From: Cryptomeria japonica
Taxonomy: Eukaryota > Streptophyta > Pinopsida > Cupressales > Cupressaceae
NCBI RefSeq assembly: GCF_030272615.1
Contig: NC_081412.1
Span: 475,361,657 to 475,425,656, forward strand
DNA: 64,000 nucleotides
Direction: 5' to 3'
In this document: one piece after another, positions 24,201 to 36,234 of the stretch
Numbering within the stretch: position 1 is the stretch's first letter
Layout: each line of letters begins with the position of its first letter
Made by a program: the position numbers and the translations under genes
Notes under the pieces: model-generated
What the model saw: only the letters and a program-made list of their open reading frames with translations
Database searches by the model: none
What the model was told of the DNA's origin: nothing

Positions 24201-25254
24201 GTAAAGTATTACTATGAGCAAGTGAGGTAACAAGCTGCAGTGAGTGTGTCATGTGGTGAGAAACCCCAGGATCAATAATCCAAGTGGATGCAGAAGGAAT
24301 AGCTCGTGCAGAAAGAGCATGCCCTTTCCCACTAGAAGAGGAATATGGAGGCCGAGGAGGAGAAATATGATGTTGTTGCATGGCTGCCTGCAAGGCCTCT
24401 AATTGTTTCCAACAATGAGAAACTGGATGACCTTCTTTGCCATAGAAGCTACAAAGTTCATCTTAATTCTTCTTAGTCTTGGAGGAAGACTCACCAGACT
24501 TAGAAGAGTGATTCTATTTGGGATAGGACTTTGGTTTGTAATCAGAGTTAGGCAGTGGCTTGGAGGAACACTCACTGCCAGCTGAATATTTCTTAGGCTT
24601 TAGTTTCTGCTTCTTGTTCTCTTTAGATATCTAAGCAACCAATGATTTCAGCTATGATCCTATGAGAGTGTCCAACTGAGATAGGTGAGCCGGCTCACGA
24701 GTCAAGCGATCAAAAAATACATCAAAAGTAGGCATGGTGAAGCATGTACCCAATGCATCCATGGTAGAATAAAATGTGGAAGTAAATATCTGATAGGGAC
24801 CTCGAAGCTTAAAGAGAATTAGATAGATACACTCTGGGTCTATCTTATTCTTACCACATCTGTGTACGACAGATCTGGTTGTTTTGAACTTGTTCAGAAA
24901 GTCCTCAATGTGAGGAAAAGACTCAGGTAACAAGGAAGAGAACTCGACCTCAATCTATGATACTTTGAACTCATTGACAATACCAAAGAGAGTTTCAAAT
25001 TTGGACCACATAGCCTAAGGAGTGAGCAAACCATCAAGGTGAAAAAGAAAGTTGTCTGAAACATGTAAGGAGTTGACACCCATAGCCTCATCCATCTTAT
25101 ACTGGTGCTGAAGAATCTCAAAAGAATGTTGCAACAATGGCTGATCCGCATCCAAATAGGACCACAACCCGCTTGATTTGAGAAGCCTCATCATACGATC
25201 TTTCCAGAGGTGATAGTTCTGGGATGTAAGAAGCTCAACTAAAGAATCTGCCAT
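21205..25254 (-). pseudogene. copia element 1 gag-pol
   Basis: The ATG is at 25252-25254 (MADSLVEL). Gag (to ~24400) ends in a CCHC knuckle whose second Cys is Tyr (CSFYGKEGHPVSHC, ~24414-24458). Protease has WIIDPGVSHHM (usual DSGA changed). The pre-integrase has HFGHVNYR and CRGCALAKHHRDHF. Integrase carries the DDE landmarks HSDL, CIDNG and QNGVAERNNRRL. A proline-rich linker lies at ~22860-23010. RT has TFAPVTKM, MDVKSAFLHGDL and intact YVDD at 22153-22164. RNase H has TDSDWASDAQDQKS, then a frameshift, then CDNHRSIHL and IEEQVAYIFTKP. About a dozen TAG/TAA stops are at apparent Gln codons, and a few TGA at apparent Arg or Trp. Non-functional. Confidence 0.9.
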
Positions 25255-26083
25255 GGGCACCTGTACCTGAACTTGCTCTTGCTTTTTTTAATTAAGTGAT
25301 CTTTCAGACTAGACAAAAGATGCAGAAGGGGTTTTTGTTTGTTTGTTTTGAGTTTAGGTGTTCTAATTTTTTGAAGTAAATTACATAAAATGGTAAAAAA
25401 TAACACCCCCCATAATATGTAAAACAAAAACCCAGTACAATCTGATAGCCAGAAAAAAAGACAAAAGCAAAGAAAATGTGACACACTATTTTGTGTACCT
25501 CGTGATTTTTTTGTAAAACAATAACTCCAAATCTGAGAAGAAATCTCCAAGACCTTTTCAATGCTGATTTGGTTTCCAAAAATGGAGTCTGTTTGCCCAA
25601 TTTATGGCTCCTGGAGTGCAGAAAAGAGTGCTGACTTGGATAGAAAAAAAACAAGTACCAAATGAAAAAATTAGCAAATCTCACCATCAGATCTGAGTAG
25701 GGCTCGAAAAGAGCTTCCTGACGCCTATTCATTTTCGAAAATCTAACTCCGTTTGCCCAAGTTATGGCAAAAAGAAAAAAATCCCTCTTGTAGGGCATAA
25801 AGGGTGTAAAAAAATAAAAATATTTTTTTCTCGAAAAACATGCCTGTAAGGACCAAACTCAAATATTTTCCCAAAGCTAAATTTGTCCAAACTAGACAAA
25901 TTTTATATGAAAATGGGGATTTTTGGGCATTCTAAGTGCAATGGTGAGGTCGCTTTGAGCTCAAAATGCCCAAAAACAAAAAAGATATCCCAGATCCAAA
26001 CTTAAAACTCTAAAAAAGAACTGAAACCCTTACCTCCAAAGAAAATCTTCTGAAAAGAAATCAGGAACAAGAAACAACAAATG

Positions 26084-26098
26084 ATGGCTCTGATACCA
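26084..26098 (-). promoter_or_regulatory. Primer-binding site of copia element 1
   Basis: The antisense strand reads TGGTATCAGAGCCAT, complementary to the 3' end of initiator methionine tRNA. It directly abuts the 5' LTR. Confidence 0.9.
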
Positions 26099-26451
26099 TG
26101 AAGAATTTCAGAAAGGACAACTTTTGAGATCCCAAGAGCATTTGCAAGCAAAATACCTATCACAAGAGAAGATTGGAGACAAAACACAAAAAAGGCTCTG
26201 AAGAACAGATTATCATTTCAGAGAGGGAATTGAAAAAGAAAAGTTACAATACAATCCTTATGACAGGAGAATATAAACCCTAAAGATGTGCAACCCTAAA
26301 GAAACCCTAAAAGGATAAAGAGTATTTAATAATTAGAATAATTATTAAATACCTATAATATTATTAAATGCCTAAGTTTAGCTTAAGTGTAGAGCATAAT
26401 AGACTAATAATTAAATAAATATTTATTAGCTAATACAAGATAACTCTAACA
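26099..26451 (-). repeat. 5' LTR of copia element 1
   Basis: 353 bp, TGAAGAATTTC...ACTCTAACA on the plus strand. It carries a ~27-bp segment around GATGTGCAACCC that is absent from the 3' LTR. Confidence 0.9.
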
Positions 26452-29400
26452 CAACCATACCCAACCAAAGCCACTATTATAAATTGCCAAAAAATCTAGG
26501 GTTTCAGGTATTTTTATTGTGCAAGGTTTAAAATTATTAATCCCTTAAGTATTTATTGTGCTCTATGTTATGTTTTTGCATTGACTTGTTATTTATGGTT
26601 ACCAATCACATTAGTCACAACTTATGCCTTTTTCGTTATTTGTGCAACTAGTCCCTTTGGCATAGGAAGTTTTTGTTACCCTTTTTTTAATATTTCCTAA
26701 GTTCAATTCCTTTTATTTTTCATTGCCCATGTCCCTTTGTCCCCTCCATGATATTGTACAATTGCTTGGGCATGATCATCAAATTTGAAAATGCAAGACA
26801 CATAACCCTTGTCCAATCCTCTTATTGTCTCAATCTCCCATCCCCTATTTTCCCAACTAACTTTTGCTAATTTATAAAATTCTATTTAAGAGGGGATACC
26901 ACTTAAAAAAATAAAATAATTGTTTTCTTTGATATTTTGCAATATGCTCAACAACATCATCACGAAGTTGAAACTCTAGGGTTTTTACATTGGTCCTCCA
27001 TTCAAGAATCCTAACTTTTTTCTTCTTTTTCAACAATGTAGATCAAAATATATCTTCATTCATCTCAATTTTCTCACTGATCAAGTTTACGCACTGTTTT
27101 CATCCATGCTTTGGTTTTCTACCTTAACCCCCTCCATGTTCTGGTTTTCTTCTACAATAATTTTTAAGTAAATTTGTTAATGAATTTGAAAGTCCGCAAT
27201 GCCTAGCCATGGATTTCAGTTTCATTTGCATCTAACACCTTACTTCATCATCTTTTTATAAGTTTTTGAGCTGCCCCTAGGACACCATAGTAGGAGTGGT
27301 GAGAAAATATACTATTGGAATTATGCACAACAAGATTTCGACTCAAAATTATCATGAATCTTGTTCTTATATCATGTTAGGTTTTTCTCTACATTTCTAG
27401 AAACCCTTGAGCACTAAATTTCCACAAAAAATGGATGATCTTTAGGGATCATATTAGTTTCAGGGACTTTTAGATCATATATATTATCATTCAGTCACTT
27501 AATTGGAACATACACTTAATATTTAGCATTTAATACACCTACACTAAAAGTTAATTCCTTAAATATGTGATACATATCTGTAATGTCAAAATAGGCATAT
27601 CCTATAATTTGAAACTATAGATTGCATCTATTATATTAATATTTTAGCAATATTTTATCTCATATTATAACCTCCTTTATACTTCAAATGCTAAATTTAA
27701 TATTTGTAATTGTAAATTTACTATAAATATTTTGTTGTTTCCTAATATTTGTTATCCATTTTCTAATTTATATCTTGATTTCAAATCATTTAAGATGAAA
27801 TCATCATTGCATGAATATCAATAGTCATAATTTATTTTTTGTTCATAGAGTCATGTAGACAATCATTAATGATTAGAATAATATTATTTTCAGTATCATC
27901 TAAATGTAGTGATCATACACATAGGTCATGTAGACTTTCTTTATTGTCCTTTCTTACTCTTTGGCCCAAGATATTATTTTGCATGATTGATATAAATTTA
28001 TATAGTGGACTAGTTTTTATATTCCAAATATTATATTAGCTAAACTTCCCATGACTATAATATTCTACCATCTCACAATAATACTTTAATTTTTTATTCA
28101 TTTACTTTTGAATTTGTAAATCTTCCTACAATCCATTAGAATCCACTTTCTTAGGATGGCTAGTTGTGCATACCCTCTTCTTCTCTATTTTTTATTGTAT
28201 TATGAATTTTATGTTTCTAAATTCTATATCTCCATACTTTCTTTATGTACATATGTATAGTAGTTAAAATAATTAAGTTACTATTAATTTAAATTTTTCT
28301 TATTGTTCTATTTGCATATAGGATAAGTGCATAAATATATACTCCATATATTTTTATTGGCTATATGTAAAAAAAATCACAATACACATTCCACTTTAGA
28401 AAGCTCTTATATAGTCAACTTATATTTTCCGTTATTGTAGAAGCAAATGGGTTTTTGAGATCGTTTCTTTGAATAAAAATATTCACTTGGTATTTTTATT
28501 TTTCTTTTCATTTCTTATATTTCTATCATTTTACTTAATTTAATATACTAATGGGAGTTTGATATTTATAGTTACCTTTATTTACATTACAATAATACTA
28601 AATTAGTAGGCAATTTGCAATGTAATATCGTTATATCTCTAACACATTAATCTATCTGAATGTTTTCACAAACAATGTACAAACCTTAAACATAGCTATA
28701 GGTGGGGTCTCATAATTTCCTTCCCCTATAAATAAACGATGCATCTTGGAGGTCCTTAAAGCCTCAATTTTTATGATTGTCAAACGCATGGCTTTGTTGA
28801 GAGTAGTTAGACTTACAAAAGCATTATTCTTGCAGGGTAAATTTTTGTTACAAATCAATTTTATCAACCACTTTTGGATTTGGGGATAATCAAAACTATG
28901 TGAACATTCACATCCAACTATATATATATAAACCCTAAAAGGATCCACATTTTATATGAACATCAAAACCATTACAATTACACTGTTAGATGCAAATTTT
29001 GAGAAGCAAGTTATTGAAAGAATAGAAAAGTCCTTAAAAACTCTAGATCTACAACTATTTTCCACCTACTAAATCTAATAATTGCTAAGTTTGGTCCCTT
29101 ATTATGCTTCTTGAATAGCATGAACAACTAATATATCTACATTAATTTACATATGAAGAATCTATATAGAAATTGATGGATTTGTCACTACTAATATCTT
29201 AGGTCTTGGGATTATATATTTCATACACCTTGCAAGTCCTAATGTTTGAAATGTGTATTTATTTGTTATCTATTTTTTTCTTGTGAAGTGACTTTTGCCA
29301 CTAATTACTTCATCATTATATCATAGATATGTCTTTGTTTGATCCATGAGATTATGTAAAGCTCTATGTCACGTAAGATGCATAAGAGCACTTGCAATAT

Positions 29401-29630
29401 TGGAAGAGATTTTATAGTGCATGTAAGAGCATGATTATATGGAGTTAAAAATTGGAAATGAATCTTGACCAACATTATGATAGTGCATGATGAATATCAT
29501 AAATATGAGAGAATAATGCCAAAAACAAGGCATCCAAGTTTGTTGGTAGGATAACATGCTATTATTTATATGATGCATGTAAGAGGAATATTTCACTATT
29601 AGCCTAAAGATTCATGATAAACCATATCTT
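26452..29630. other. AT-rich intergenic DNA
   Basis: It probably begins with the displaced 3' flank of Ty3 element B. No gene-like frame was found. The 98-codon antisense frame at 28652-28948 has no recognisable domain or promoter and is not called as a gene. Confidence 0.5.
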
Positions 29631-29634
29631 TAGC

Positions 29635-30320
29635 CCCACATATCTCTATCTCTCCTTATTTATCTCTCCCTCTTAATATATATTCTTTTAATCCCTACTT
29701 CTCTTTAGTTGTTTATCTCTCTATCTCTCTCTTCCTCCACCTCTCTCTCTATATCTCCTCTTATCTCTATCACTCTATCTCACTATCTACATCTCTATTT
29801 CTCTCTATCTTCCTCTCTATCTCTCTCTATATCCTCTTCTCTATCTCTCCCTCTCTATCCCTACCCTTTATATCTCCTCTTTTTCTATTTGTATCCCTAT
29901 TCTTCTCTCAATCTATCTTAATCTTTCTATCCATCTTTCTCTCCCCCCTCTATCTCTAGATATCTCTTCCTCTCTCTATCCATCTTCCCCCTCTTAGACC
30001 TCTATATCTATATCTCTTTCCTTTATCTCGTTAGCTCCATATTTATTTTTGTCTCCCTCCCTCTATCTATATCTCCTCATCTCTCCATCTTTCTATACCA
30101 CTATATCTCTATGCCTCTCTACCTCTTTTTATATCATTTCATATCTCTATCTATATTTTTCCATTTCTTCCTCTCTCTCTCTCTCTCTCTCTCTACATAT
30201 TTACCTCTTTTGTCACTAGCTATCCCTCTGTCCTCTATGTTTATCTATCTTTATCTTAGTAATTCTTCTCCCATCTCTCTCTTTCTCTCTCTATCCCAAT
30301 CTATCCATCTCTCTTCCGCT
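29635..30320. repeat. CT-rich degenerate simple-sequence block (TCTA/TCTC)
   Basis: About 690 bases dominated by CTCT, TATCTC and CCTC words on the plus strand, with perfect CT runs near 30172-30193. The serine/leucine-rich frames within it are compositional. Confidence 0.9.
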
Positions 30321-30544
30321 ACCTATTGCAAAAATAACATGATATTATTGGTAATGGAGTTTTATTATCTTCCTAATTCAGAGATTTATTTAATCATGTT
30401 TAGATCCCAGTAAGTGTATGCATAGTTGATTTGAACTTATAACTTCTCCATTGATATAATTACTGCACATACAACATTACTTACTAAATGGCCTACCAAT
30501 TGAATATAAATATATGCGAAAAATAGATAATTTTTTTTGCTAAT
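30321..30544. other. Spacer, nothing recognised
   Basis: AT-rich, without a reading frame. It sits between the CT-rich block and the LTR fragment. Confidence 0.5.
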
Positions 30545-30800
30545 TGATCTTGCCTAAGGTTGTTCAACTTAGTTCTACAAGTCATTCAGGTTCTTTATTC
30601 TCCTTGGTAGTAAGCCTAAAATATTGTAAACATTATTTTTCATATTGTGAATTAGATTCTCATCATGGTTTTTCCCTGTTTTGGTTTTCTATGTAAATTT
30701 GGTGTTCATGTGTTGAGGGTTGATTCTTATGTACTGATAATTAATATGTTATTGCTATGTAAGTTTATGTTGTTTATTAATAATGTATTTTGATGTTCAA
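30545..30800 (+). repeat. 5' LTR fragment of copia element 2
   Basis: Matches the 3' part of the LTRs at 33184-34414 and 36235-37421: the words TTGCCTAAGGTT, AAGCCTAAAATATTGTAAA, TCATATTGTGAATTAGATTC and GTTTTGGTTTTC in the same order. It breaks off at ATTTTGATGTTC, where integrase sequence begins. Confidence 0.8.
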
Positions 30801-32942
30801 TGAGATGGCTAGAACTATGGTGAAAGATGCTAACTTGGCTAATGTGTAAGAGAAAGAAGTTGTGCATAGTATTGTTTACATTCTTAATAGGGCTTAGATA
30901 AGAGTAAATCATACTAAGACACCTTATGAGTTGTGGTATGGAAGACCACCCACTATGAAATATTTTAGAACCTTTGGGAGTAATTTCTAAATCAAAAGAG
31001 ATGAGAATAACCTTATAAAGTTTGATACCAGAGCAGATGAAGAAATATTTTTGGGATATGCTACAAATAGAAAATTCTACAAGTGTTACACTAAGAGATT
31101 AAACAAGATAGTGGAGAGTTTAAATGTGAAAGTATGTGAAGTATGTGATAAGACTGGCCCTGAACCTATTCAAGAGATCGAATTTGAGATTATTCTTGTT
31201 GTTGTAGAAAAAAATAAAGATCTAGAAGGAAACAATGAAGAAAAATCAAATGAAACAAAAGAAGATAAAGAAGAATTGGAGCAACCAATCAAGACCTCAA
31301 AATATGTGCAGAGGAATCATTTAGAAGATCAAATAATTAGAGATAATAGCAAAGGAGTTTACACAAGAAGAAGTGTTATAAAGGTAAATGAGCAATCTAA
31401 TTATTGTTCTTTTTCATTGATTGAACCTAAATCATATGAATAAGTGATCAAATAAGAAAGTTAGGTGAAATAAATGGAAGGATAATTGAATCAAATACAA
31501 AAGAATCAGACTTGGGAGCTAATACCTAGACTGGTGGATAGAAATGTGATAGGAACTAAGTGGGCATCTCAGAGCAAACTAAATGAACAAGGACAAGTCA
31601 CAAGGAACAAGGCAAGATTGGTAAATAAAGGCTATTCTCAAGTAGAAGGTATTGATTTTGATGAATTTTTTTCTCTAGTTGCTAGGATGGAAGCTATTAA
31701 AATATTTCTTTCTAACTTTGGATTATATTAGATGAATATTAAGCTAGCATTTCCAAATGGAGAAATGGAAAAAGAAGTTTACATTGAATAACCAAATGGA
31801 TTTATATTGTTAGAAGATCCGAATATGGTTTGAAGATTAAAGAAGGTATTGTATGGACTCAAACAAGCACCTAGAGTGTTGTATGCAAGACTAAAAAAAT
31901 ATTTGTTATAACAAAAATTTGAGTAAAGAATTATAGATGATGATATTTGTTTTAAGGCTGAAGGCATTAAGTTGTTGATTGTTGTTATTTACGTTGATGC
32001 CATTATCTTTGGAGGAAGTGATGGCTTGTGTAAAAAACTTATGGAAGAGATGCATAAATAATTTGAGATGTCTATGTTTGGAGAGATATCATTCTTTCTT
32101 CGTCTTAAGGTTACTTAGTTGGATAATGGAATATTTATTTCTCAAGCTAAGTATGTTAAAGAGATTTTAAAGAAGTTTGATATGCAGAATTGTAAACCTC
32201 CTACTACTCCTTTAGCTATTGGATGTAAATTAGGCGAAGATGATACATCTGCAGATGTTGATCAGAAGAAGTACACATCTATGATTGGAAGACTATTATA
32301 TCTTATTGCTTCTAGACCAGATATTATGCAAGCTATATGGTTAGTTGCAAGATTTCAAGATAGTTCGAAGAAAACTCATGATCGAGTACTGAAGAAGATT
32401 TTTAGATATTTGAAAGGAACTCAAGACTTTGGTCTATGGTATACAAAGGATGTATATTTCATGTTGAAAGCATATACAGATATTGATTGGGCCGGAAGTA
32501 TTGATGACACAAAAAGTACTAGTGGTGGTGCATTCTTTTTGGGAGACAAATTGGTTTCATGGATGAGTAAGAAATAAGAATTTGTGTCATTACCCATTGC
32601 AAAAGTTAAATATATTGCTGCAACATCTTTCTATACTCAATTTTTGTGGATGAAGTAGACTCTTAAGGATAGCAAAGTAGTATCTGATGAAGATATTACT
32701 ATTATATGTGATAATACAAGGGCTATAAACATTTTGAAGAATAGTTATGTATTCAAGAACTAAACATATCTCAACTTGATATCGTTTCTTAAGAGAGAAG
32801 GTTGTAGGACAAAGAAGTCAGACTAGAATATATTTCTACAACAGAGCAAGTAGTAGACATTTTTACCAAGGTTTTGGTGAAGGATACTTTTAAGTATCTT
32901 AGGAATAAGCTAGGGGTTATTGCCCCTCCTTTTTCTAACTAG
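30801..32942 (+). pseudogene. copia element 2: integrase C-terminus, RT and RNase H
   Basis: Starts EMARTMVKDANLANV and continues with YILNRA, TPYELWYGRPPTMKYFR, FDTRADEEIFLGYATN and the RRSVIKV linker. [50 protein letters not shown], then KVLYGLKQAPR; the motif C region near 31975-32000 reads VVIYVDAI. RNase H: TDIDWAGSIDDTKSTSGGAFFL, the active-site Asp block, and QVVDIFTK near the end. Stops occur at IE.PNGF, YLL.QKFE and NRA.IRVNH, all places where glutamine is expected. Confidence 0.85.
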
Positions 32943-33168
32943 ATGCATTTTCAATGGTGCATCTTTCTAGGGGGGACTTAGTGCTTATCCTTGTTTCCTG
33001 GATTGATGTTGTTGCTTCTCTCAAGGGGATAATTGGTGTGATTTGGTCAGTATGGTTTGCAATGCCCTTTGTCATTGTTTTCAAAGGGGGAGAAAGTTTT
33101 GAGATTATTAGGATCAAGTGATTTGTTTGTATTATCAAGAAAATAATTGTATTGGTGTTTACATCAAT

Positions 33169-33182
33169 GACGAAGGGAGAGA
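33169..33182 (+). promoter_or_regulatory. Polypurine tract of copia element 2
   Basis: GACGAAGGGAGAGAT immediately precedes the TGTTGGA start of the 3' LTR. An earlier AAAGGGGGAGAAA at ~33083 resembles the second upstream purine tract seen in some copia families. Confidence 0.6.
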
Positions 33183-33183
33183 T

Positions 33184-34414
33184 TGTTGGATTTTGTTGGT
33201 AGCATGAGCTTTTATGGTTGGCATTGATATATCAAAACCTAGTTATCTGGATGGATGTTGGTTTGGATATGCTCTTTGTTATTACGAAATTATGTTTTCT
33301 GTTGCAATTAAATGTTTTTGGTGTTGGTTGTGTCATCATATATTCAAGATGGTTTGAAAAGCTTTTGGTGCCCTCCGAATATGTTGTTGATTGTGTTGCA
33401 GTTTAGTGGATCATACTATTTTTATCTAGACATGTGTTGGAAGATGTGTTGAAATGTTGATTTGGGTCTCACCATGATGGGTGAAGATTTGCATTGAGTA
33501 TTTTGCATCTGAAGAGGTTATGTGGCTAACATGTTGCTATTTTTATATACACATTATGTTCAGTAATGGCTTTGGAGTATATATTAGAATGTACGAATTG
33601 GTGGATAGATCATGGAAGGATATATTGTAGTATTTTTTGGTTCCATATTTTTCTTGGAGTGGACTAAATTAAGTATTTTAGGTATAGGTGGTTAATTTTT
33701 CTTGATATTGCTTATTCTAATTTGGTCGACCCTTAATTAGGATTTTAATATTGTATCTCATATTTAAGATGTGCAGATGGATAAATTGTGGTGTGGATGA
33801 GAAGTGAATTGTGTGAGAAGTGTATGCAAATTATTTGCAAGCAGATTTGAGTTTGAGGTTGTGCAATCAGTTTGAGAAGAGCTTTGAAGGTGATATATTT
33901 TGCAAGACATTGTGTTGTGATAGTGAAGATTATCAGATATGCTTTCCATAATGTTAGTCACTTGATTTAGTTTCTCAAGGATAAATTCATGTTTAGGAGA
34001 ATCCTTCTCAATTTCAATTCAAATATTTCATTTGTTGCTGACTGATAGTGAGTCCTTCAGTAGTAGTTTGTATTTTGTCATGAATAAGTGATCTTCAATT
34101 GGGAAAGTCCTCTTTACATATTGCCTAAGGTTACACACCTTAGTTTTGAAAGTCCTTTACGTGTTGGTTCTCTAAGTGGCAATAAGATGAAAACTTTTTA
34201 AATATTGTTATTCATATTGTGAGTTAGATTCTCACCTTGGTTTTTTCCTGTTTTGGTTTTCCATTTAAATCTAGGGTTCAATTGTTGATGGTTGATGCCT
34301 ATGTGCTGATGATTAATGTGTTATTATTAAGTAAGTTAATTTTATTTATTAGTAATCTATTTTGAAGTTCTGGAGTGATTCACCCCTCCTCTTAGTCCTA
34401 CCGAGTGTTCAACA
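33184..34414 (+). repeat. 3' LTR of copia element 2
   Basis: 1231 bp, TGTTGGATTTTG to GTGTTCAACA. The last ~40 bases have the ATTCACCCCTCCTCTTAG ending common in plant copia LTRs. It is homologous along its length to 36235-37421. Confidence 0.85.
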
Positions 34415-35690
34415 CCTCAGGGGGGTTAGTCACCATGTGGAACCTCATAATATTAATGGGGCTTTAAGATGTCAGTATACGAACTCTCAAAGTTTTTCCT
34501 TTAGAGATGGAATTTCTTATGTGGAGATTGTCCTCTCTAATATCTATGCTTCATATAGCTTGATATTAAAAAGGGGCCTATGAGCTTCACTTCTTTCGTC
34601 AAGGTCTCATTTTTAGGATTCAAAGTCAATTTTAGTGGGGGACTTTAACACCCGTATTTATCCCCTTAAAAAGATAAGATGATTCCCCAACTTACCTAAT
34701 AGTATGTAGGACCATGAGTTTCTAACTAAAGGTAAATTGGTTGACCTATGTCTAGAGGGTAGAAGCTTTACTTGGTATTGTTTGAGAAATCATGATGGCC
34801 TCTTTTATGTCTGCCTTGATTAGTGTCTTCTTTTTTCCTCCTAGGATATTTTTTATCATTGTCATCTTTCTTTCCATATCTTATTTGGCTAGTATCATTG
34901 CCCTATCTTATTTCACTAGCTTTTGGATAGATCTAAAATATGTTTATCATTTAGATTTGAACCCATGTGGACTTGACACCCCAATTTCAAAGACTTGGCA
35001 GCTCAGTGATGAAACTCTAACATTCAAGGCATGATAATGTTTATAGTTGCCCACAAATTGAAATTGCTGAAAAATAATCTTTTTTCTTAGGGAAAATCTT
35101 CTTTTGGCAATATTTTCACTTAGAAGAAAGCTTTGAAAACCCGAATTTAGGAATTGTAAATGGATATGGAGATTTTTGGTGCTATGTAACCGATAAAGTC
35201 AATATTGAGATGAATCTGTTGGTTGATCTTCATAATATTGTTCTAAAGGAGGAAATTTTCTAGAAATAGAGATCTAGAATTCTGTGTAAAAGAAAGCAAT
35301 AGGAATACAATTTTTTTCTGCCAATATATGCTTAAGCATAATAAAAGGAAAAAAACACAAGAATCAATAAGGTTGGATGGAGATTCCCTTTCTCAAGTTG
35401 AAGACATTTACCAGGATGCCATTAATTTCTTTTTCTCTTTACTTAACCCTCCTTGAGCATGTTTGATCCTTGTATGATATATATCTTAGATAAGATTCTT
35501 CATGTTATCCCAGACACTATCAATCCAGATAACCTTGAATATATGGAATATATATTTTCAAATGAGGACTTTTCACAGAGGTTGTCTTCTCCTAGGACCC
35601 TTCAAATATTTGGGCCTGATGGTTTTCCTCCTTCTTTAAAGAATATTGGGATATAGTGGGGAAAGATATCATCTTGACTTCTAGAGAAAG
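34415..35690 (+). pseudogene. LINE ORF2 fragment: APE endonuclease and start of RT
   Basis: Endonuclease blocks appear as YVEIVLSNIYAS, then ILVGDFNTRIYPL (the GDFN active-site motif), LVDLCLEGRSFTWY and a degraded final block (~34480-34820). Later RNTIFFCQYMLKHNKRK, LDGDSLSQVEDIYQDAINFFFSLL and GPDGFPPS (~35290-35640) are the linker and RT entry of plant L1 elements. It stops near 35690. It is broken by many stops and frameshifts. Confidence 0.7.
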
Positions 35691-36234
35691 AAGAAGGAGT
35701 TCTTCAAGTATGAAACCCATTGCATGAAGTTTCACACAAGGCTTCACGTTGCTAAAATTTGATGATGCATGCCTTCATCATAGAGAAATACATTGTGATT
35801 GATCATGAATATTGTAACATAGATGTATGCTTGAACATTTTTCTTCTTGATTACAAATTTTGTGATCAATTAAATTGCTCATGCTTGATTCAATGCTCAT
35901 AGAATGTATCAAGAAGGCTAAGGGTTTTAATGAGAGGTAGTTGCATTTAAATGCAATTTTCACTTTTTTGAATTTAATTTTTAGGGAAGGATAACATCAA
36001 AGGGAAAATTTACACTACTTACAAATTTGACATTTGTACTTTATAATTTAGGGCTAAACTACTGGGATAGGGGTGTTAGGCATGCTAGTCCTAGAAGTTG
36101 AGACAAGAGAAAGGTCAATTATAAAGGAATGCACTTATTTACTAGAAACAATCCTAATACTGAGCATAGTTAAACATAAATAAGATACATATTAAACACA
36201 ATTTAAAAAGTGGGTGCATACTAAGTGTGAAATT
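35691..36234. other. Spacer, nothing recognised
   Basis: AT-rich sequence without a convincing frame, between the LINE fragment and the solo LTR. Confidence 0.5.

Larger units (their letters stand above)
20651..26451 (-). mobile_element. Ty1-copia retrotransposon 1, complete structure, dead coding region
   Basis: The antisense element has two LTRs (26099-26451 and 20651-20975), a tRNA-iMet-type PBS, a PPT and one gag-pol frame in copia order (gag, protease, integrase, RT, RNase H). The LTRs begin TGAA and end AACTCTAAC(A) on the plus strand. They differ by scattered substitutions and a ~27-bp insertion in the 5' LTR. Flanking pentamers CTATC and CAACC agree only partly, so no clear target-site duplication remains. 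Stops are mostly at apparent glutamine codons. Confidence 0.9.
30545..34414 (+). mobile_element. Ty1-copia retrotransposon 2, internally deleted
   Basis: It consists of a 3' fragment of the 5' LTR (30545-30800) joined directly to the integrase C-terminal half, then RT, RNase H and a full 3' LTR (33184-34414). Gag, protease, the integrase core, the PBS and the last ~50 bases of the 5' LTR are missing, consistent with one internal deletion. A solo LTR of the same family is at 36235-37421. Confidence 0.85.

Noticed and set aside
21205-25254. TAG/TAA at glutamine positions as an alternative genetic code or programmed suppression
   Set aside because: The intact PLE ORF, which ends at TGA, has no internal TAA or TAG, and the peptide gene uses TAA as its stop. 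Retained CAA/CAG codons coexist with the stops, and some elements also have TGA at Arg/Trp and frameshifts. Methylation-driven decay explains the pattern more simply.
28652-28948. 98-codon antisense frame as a gene
   Set aside because: No domain, signal, promoter or repeat partner could be recognised; length is compatible with chance in AT-rich DNA.
29709-30413. Two Ser/Leu-rich open frames in the CT-rich block
   Set aside because: Compositional artefacts of TCTC/TCTA simple sequence.
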